This document shows, in pieces, positions 61,616 to 64,000 of a DNA stretch of 64,000 nt. Location of the stretch: contig OW121744.1 in NCBI GenBank assembly GCA_933228675.1, positions 118,133,600 to 118,197,599 of the forward strand, in the 5' to 3' direction. The notes beneath the pieces are model-generated. The model saw nothing but the letters and a program-made list of their open reading frames with translations, made no database searches and was not told the DNA's origin. Origin of the DNA: Stomorhina lunata (taxonomy: Eukaryota; Arthropoda; Insecta; Diptera; Rhiniidae). Within the stretch, counting starts at the first letter, position 1; each line of letters begins with the position of its first letter. The translations under genes and the position numbers were made by a program.

Positions 61616-61845
61616 CCAAAAAAGAAATTAAAGTGAATAAAGAACAATGAAAAACATATAAACGCACAAACAAACATACATTTCATGAGCATGTGTGTGT
61701 TCCTTAGTTTTCTATCATTGGATAATTGTCTCCAGTTGTTGCTTTCTAATAAGCGTAAAAGCGGTATACTCCCTTTTTTATGGAGTTTTCAAAACGACCA
61801 TACGGCAAATCAATGTATGGAAATGCAACATCTTTATATTATAGA
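61616..61845 (+). repeat. dispersed repeat family D, copy C
   Basis: Carries ACGCACAAACAAACATACAT, TTTCATGAGCATGTGTGTG, CATTGGATAATTGTCTCC, CAAAACGACCATACGGCAAA and GCAACATCTTTATATTATAG, in the same order as copies A and B. Confidence 0.8.
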
Positions 61846-62578
61846 GTATTTACTATTAGTGTGTTTTTTTACTCTTTCTGTCAAAAATTATCATTTATAT
61901 TGATAATTTCCAAACAATAATAATCATTTTATCAATTAGGGTGAATGAGCCCACGGACGCTATTTTGGAGAAGTCCGTCTTTAAGTAAATTTGAATATTT
62001 TTTAATTCATTCATATCACTGCTCTCTCTTCACTGTTTACTGACTTTATAAATTACGCGTCTTGTATCAACGTTAGCCTGTTGTAGATAATACTTTTTTC
62101 TATATATCGTTTATTCCCTTTAAATGTTGTTTGGTTGATCTCCTTACCGTTTGCAGTCTGTCCGTCTGTCTTTCTTTCTGTCTTCTTGCTTTGTGTCATT
62201 GAGTTTCAAGTCTAAAATATAAATTGTGTCATTAACCATGTTTACGTATGAAAATGTACAACAATGCTTCGTATATATGGCAAATACTAAGTATGAGTAA
62301 AGTACATGATACCTACATACATCCATATGTAACAGTATGTACTTAATGTTAAATCTACACGCACTCATATTGGGATACAAATATAAGTATTTCACAACAT
62401 ATGGTAGAGAACATGGGTATTAGGAGGATGCCGACTTTGGTAAAATTTTCAATTTTACAAAATTGCCAGTTTTGACAAATTTTTAAAATGGCTACTATAT
62501 TTATATATGTATGATTATCTATATTATGATAATTTCCCCAAATGCTTTTAACACGGCATCTTTTCGAACAATTAAATA
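61846..62578. other. non-coding DNA, nothing recognised
   Basis: Contains a CTGTCCGTCTGTCTTTC motif near 62158. Open frames at 62144-62395 and 62355-62600 are not supported. Confidence 0.5.
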
Positions 62579-62868
62579 TACTAGGGCCAAATCGCCGCAT
62601 TCTATATCGATCGAAAACTCATACTTTAAAGCAAATATTGTATAACATACCTTAGGGATTTCCAAAATAATTTATTTTGCAAAATAAAATCTGTTATATA
62701 AACATATCCGTTTTTTTTTGTCAAAATGAAATTCTTTTACTATAAGGGATCTTTCGACAAGGATAATCTTTATATATTATTTAGATTATCCTAAAAGTAT
62801 GCTACACAAATGTTTCTGAAATATTTTACACTTCAATCGATATCGAATGAGGGATTTTGTACTTGGTA
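62579..62868. mobile_element. CGATATCGAT-family element with inverted arms
   Basis: The left arm has AGGGCCAAATCGCCGCATTC and TATATCGATCGAAAA. The right arm, read on the minus strand, has CCCTCATTCGATATCGATTG, AAACATTTGTGTAGCATAC and TTTTAGGATAATCTAAATA. Both arms correspond to the single-arm copies at 3441-3580 and 29150-29260, so this 290-bp copy may be close to the full inverted-repeat element. Confidence 0.6.
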
Positions 62869-63150
62869 AAAATGATAATTTTTAGATCAAAATTCAAATT
62901 ATATATACAAAATGTAACCAATTTTGATTTGATTCTATAAAAAGAACACGTTTTTTTTGCCAATTTAGTTTTCGTATCAAATTTGATATTATTCAATACA
63001 TAATTTACAAATTTATTTTTAAAAATTTTAACCTCTCCAAAATCTGAAACTCCTTAATATCTTAGCTTCATACATGTACTTACAGTCATGTTTGTTTGTA
63101 TGAATTATAATGATATTTTGTTGCTGTTGTCCTCCTCAATCTCTTCTTGT
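62869..63150. other. AT-rich non-coding DNA
   Basis: Nothing recognised. Confidence 0.5.
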
Positions 63151-63335
63151 TCATGATATTTGTTGTTGTTGCCTTTATGTTGTCTCTACAATGAATCAAC
63201 AACAATAACTTTGTTAGCAACATTGTACATTAGGGTTGTTGTTGTTGTTTTTGTTATTGTTGCTGTAAATATTATTACGATATGCTAACCATTGTTGTTG
63301 CTTTAAGTCATTGCTGCTGCTGTTGTTACAAATGA
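63151..63335. repeat. TTG/CTG triplet-rich tract
   Basis: Interrupted runs of TTG and CTG at 63159-63170, 63234-63265 and 63290-63335. These are opa-type triplets, but no open frame uses them. Confidence 0.75.
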
Positions 63336-64000
63336 TGCATTGCTAACATTTTAAACAGAAATTTGTATTACGACAGAGAACGCAAGACATCAGTAGCAAC
63401 AGCAACAAATGATTACTGACTGAAGGTTCTGGCTGTTCTGTTTGTTTTTGTTTCAAAAAGGATGTGTGAGAGAACATGTCGTGTTTAAGACAAAATGTAT
63501 TTAATTTATGTTAGTATATGTGTTGCCTTATTCCTAGCTGTGGTCATGTGTGAGTTTGTCTATTAGTTACAAGAAACCTCTCTTTATCTTTATATGGATA
63601 TACATACGTATGTATGTATGTGTAGTTGCAGTTATTTATCATTTTGAAAATAAAAGTTATAAAACATTTTATCATTGTTATTGCTACTAATGAATGTTAG
63701 ACATACATTTAGGGAAAACTCACAGACATTTTATCAAATTTATAACTTGAAATTAAAAGATAACATTTTATTTTATTAAAAAAACAAAATTATTTTGTCT
63801 AGAAAGTTTGGTTTTTTAACATTTTATTATGGGTTTTTTGTTGTCGGTTTGATAGATGTAAAAATGTTTTCGGTTTTTAAGGTTTTTTGTTAAAATATAA
63901 GAAATTTTAAGAAAGAAAGTATCATCTGCTAAAGGAAATCATTTAAAAAACATACTTCTTAATGATAACAGTTGTAGGAATCAATTTTAGAAGTGGTTTT
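63336..64000. other. AT-rich non-coding DNA
   Basis: A GTATGTATGTATG run near 63607. Nothing else recognised. Confidence 0.5.

Overview
This window is AT-rich, intron- and repeat-dominated chromosomal DNA. It looks like a calyptrate fly, probably a blow fly (Calliphoridae). The evidence is a protein-coding gene whose three coding exons read as an orthologue of the Drosophila leucine-rich-repeat (LRR) receptor Fish-lips (Fili), plus muscoid-style repeats: CTATAG/AAATTTTT minisatellites, a tRNA-derived SINE, CTGTCCGT motifs, and mariner and non-LTR relics. The species is inferred, not shown.

The only gene I can support is on the minus strand, 23318 down to 10753. Coding exon 1 (23318-22458) carries the signal peptide, the LRRNT cap and nine LRRs. 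Coding exon 2 (18202-18042) carries about two LRRs. Coding exon 3 (11989-10753) carries the last LRRs, the LRRCT cap, one transmembrane helix and a cytoplasmic tail of about 200 residues. The splice joins are clean (phase 0, then phase 2) and give a 752-residue type I membrane protein. The introns are 4.3 kb and 6.1 kb. Intron 1 is partly filled by a 1.5-kb minisatellite with higher-order structure. A related array lies about 320 bp upstream of the start codon.

Region by region. 1-4.4 kb: a decayed element, a SINE nested in an older repeat with a perfect 10-bp target duplication, and two minisatellite blocks. 6.1-6.8 kb: short tandem repeats and a non-LTR reverse transcriptase C-terminal relic. 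8.5-9.3 kb: a tandem repeat of about 150 bp. 10.7-23.3 kb: the Fili gene, with a palindromic element and two copies of a dispersed repeat in intron 2. 23.6-24.4 kb: a minisatellite. 28-30 kb: a diverged tandem repeat, a CGATATCGAT-family repeat and an 18-bp minisatellite. 31.8-37.8 kb: a terminal-inverted-repeat element, a 30-bp minisatellite, a mariner transposase relic, a perfect 26-bp palindrome and a foldback element. 42.2-43.4 kb: an interrupted tandem duplication. 53.3-57.8 kb: three minisatellite blocks, with what appears to be a complete type I hammerhead ribozyme (54071-54116) between the first two. 61.4-62.9 kb: further dispersed repeats. 63.1-63.4 kb: TTG/CTG triplet repeats.

The most notable observation is the hammerhead ribozyme. 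Its catalytic core is intact and all three stems can form. In animals this motif is typical of Penelope-like retroelements, but here it sits between satellite-like arrays. Most other open frames in the window are short, low-complexity products of AT-rich repeats and are not annotated as genes.
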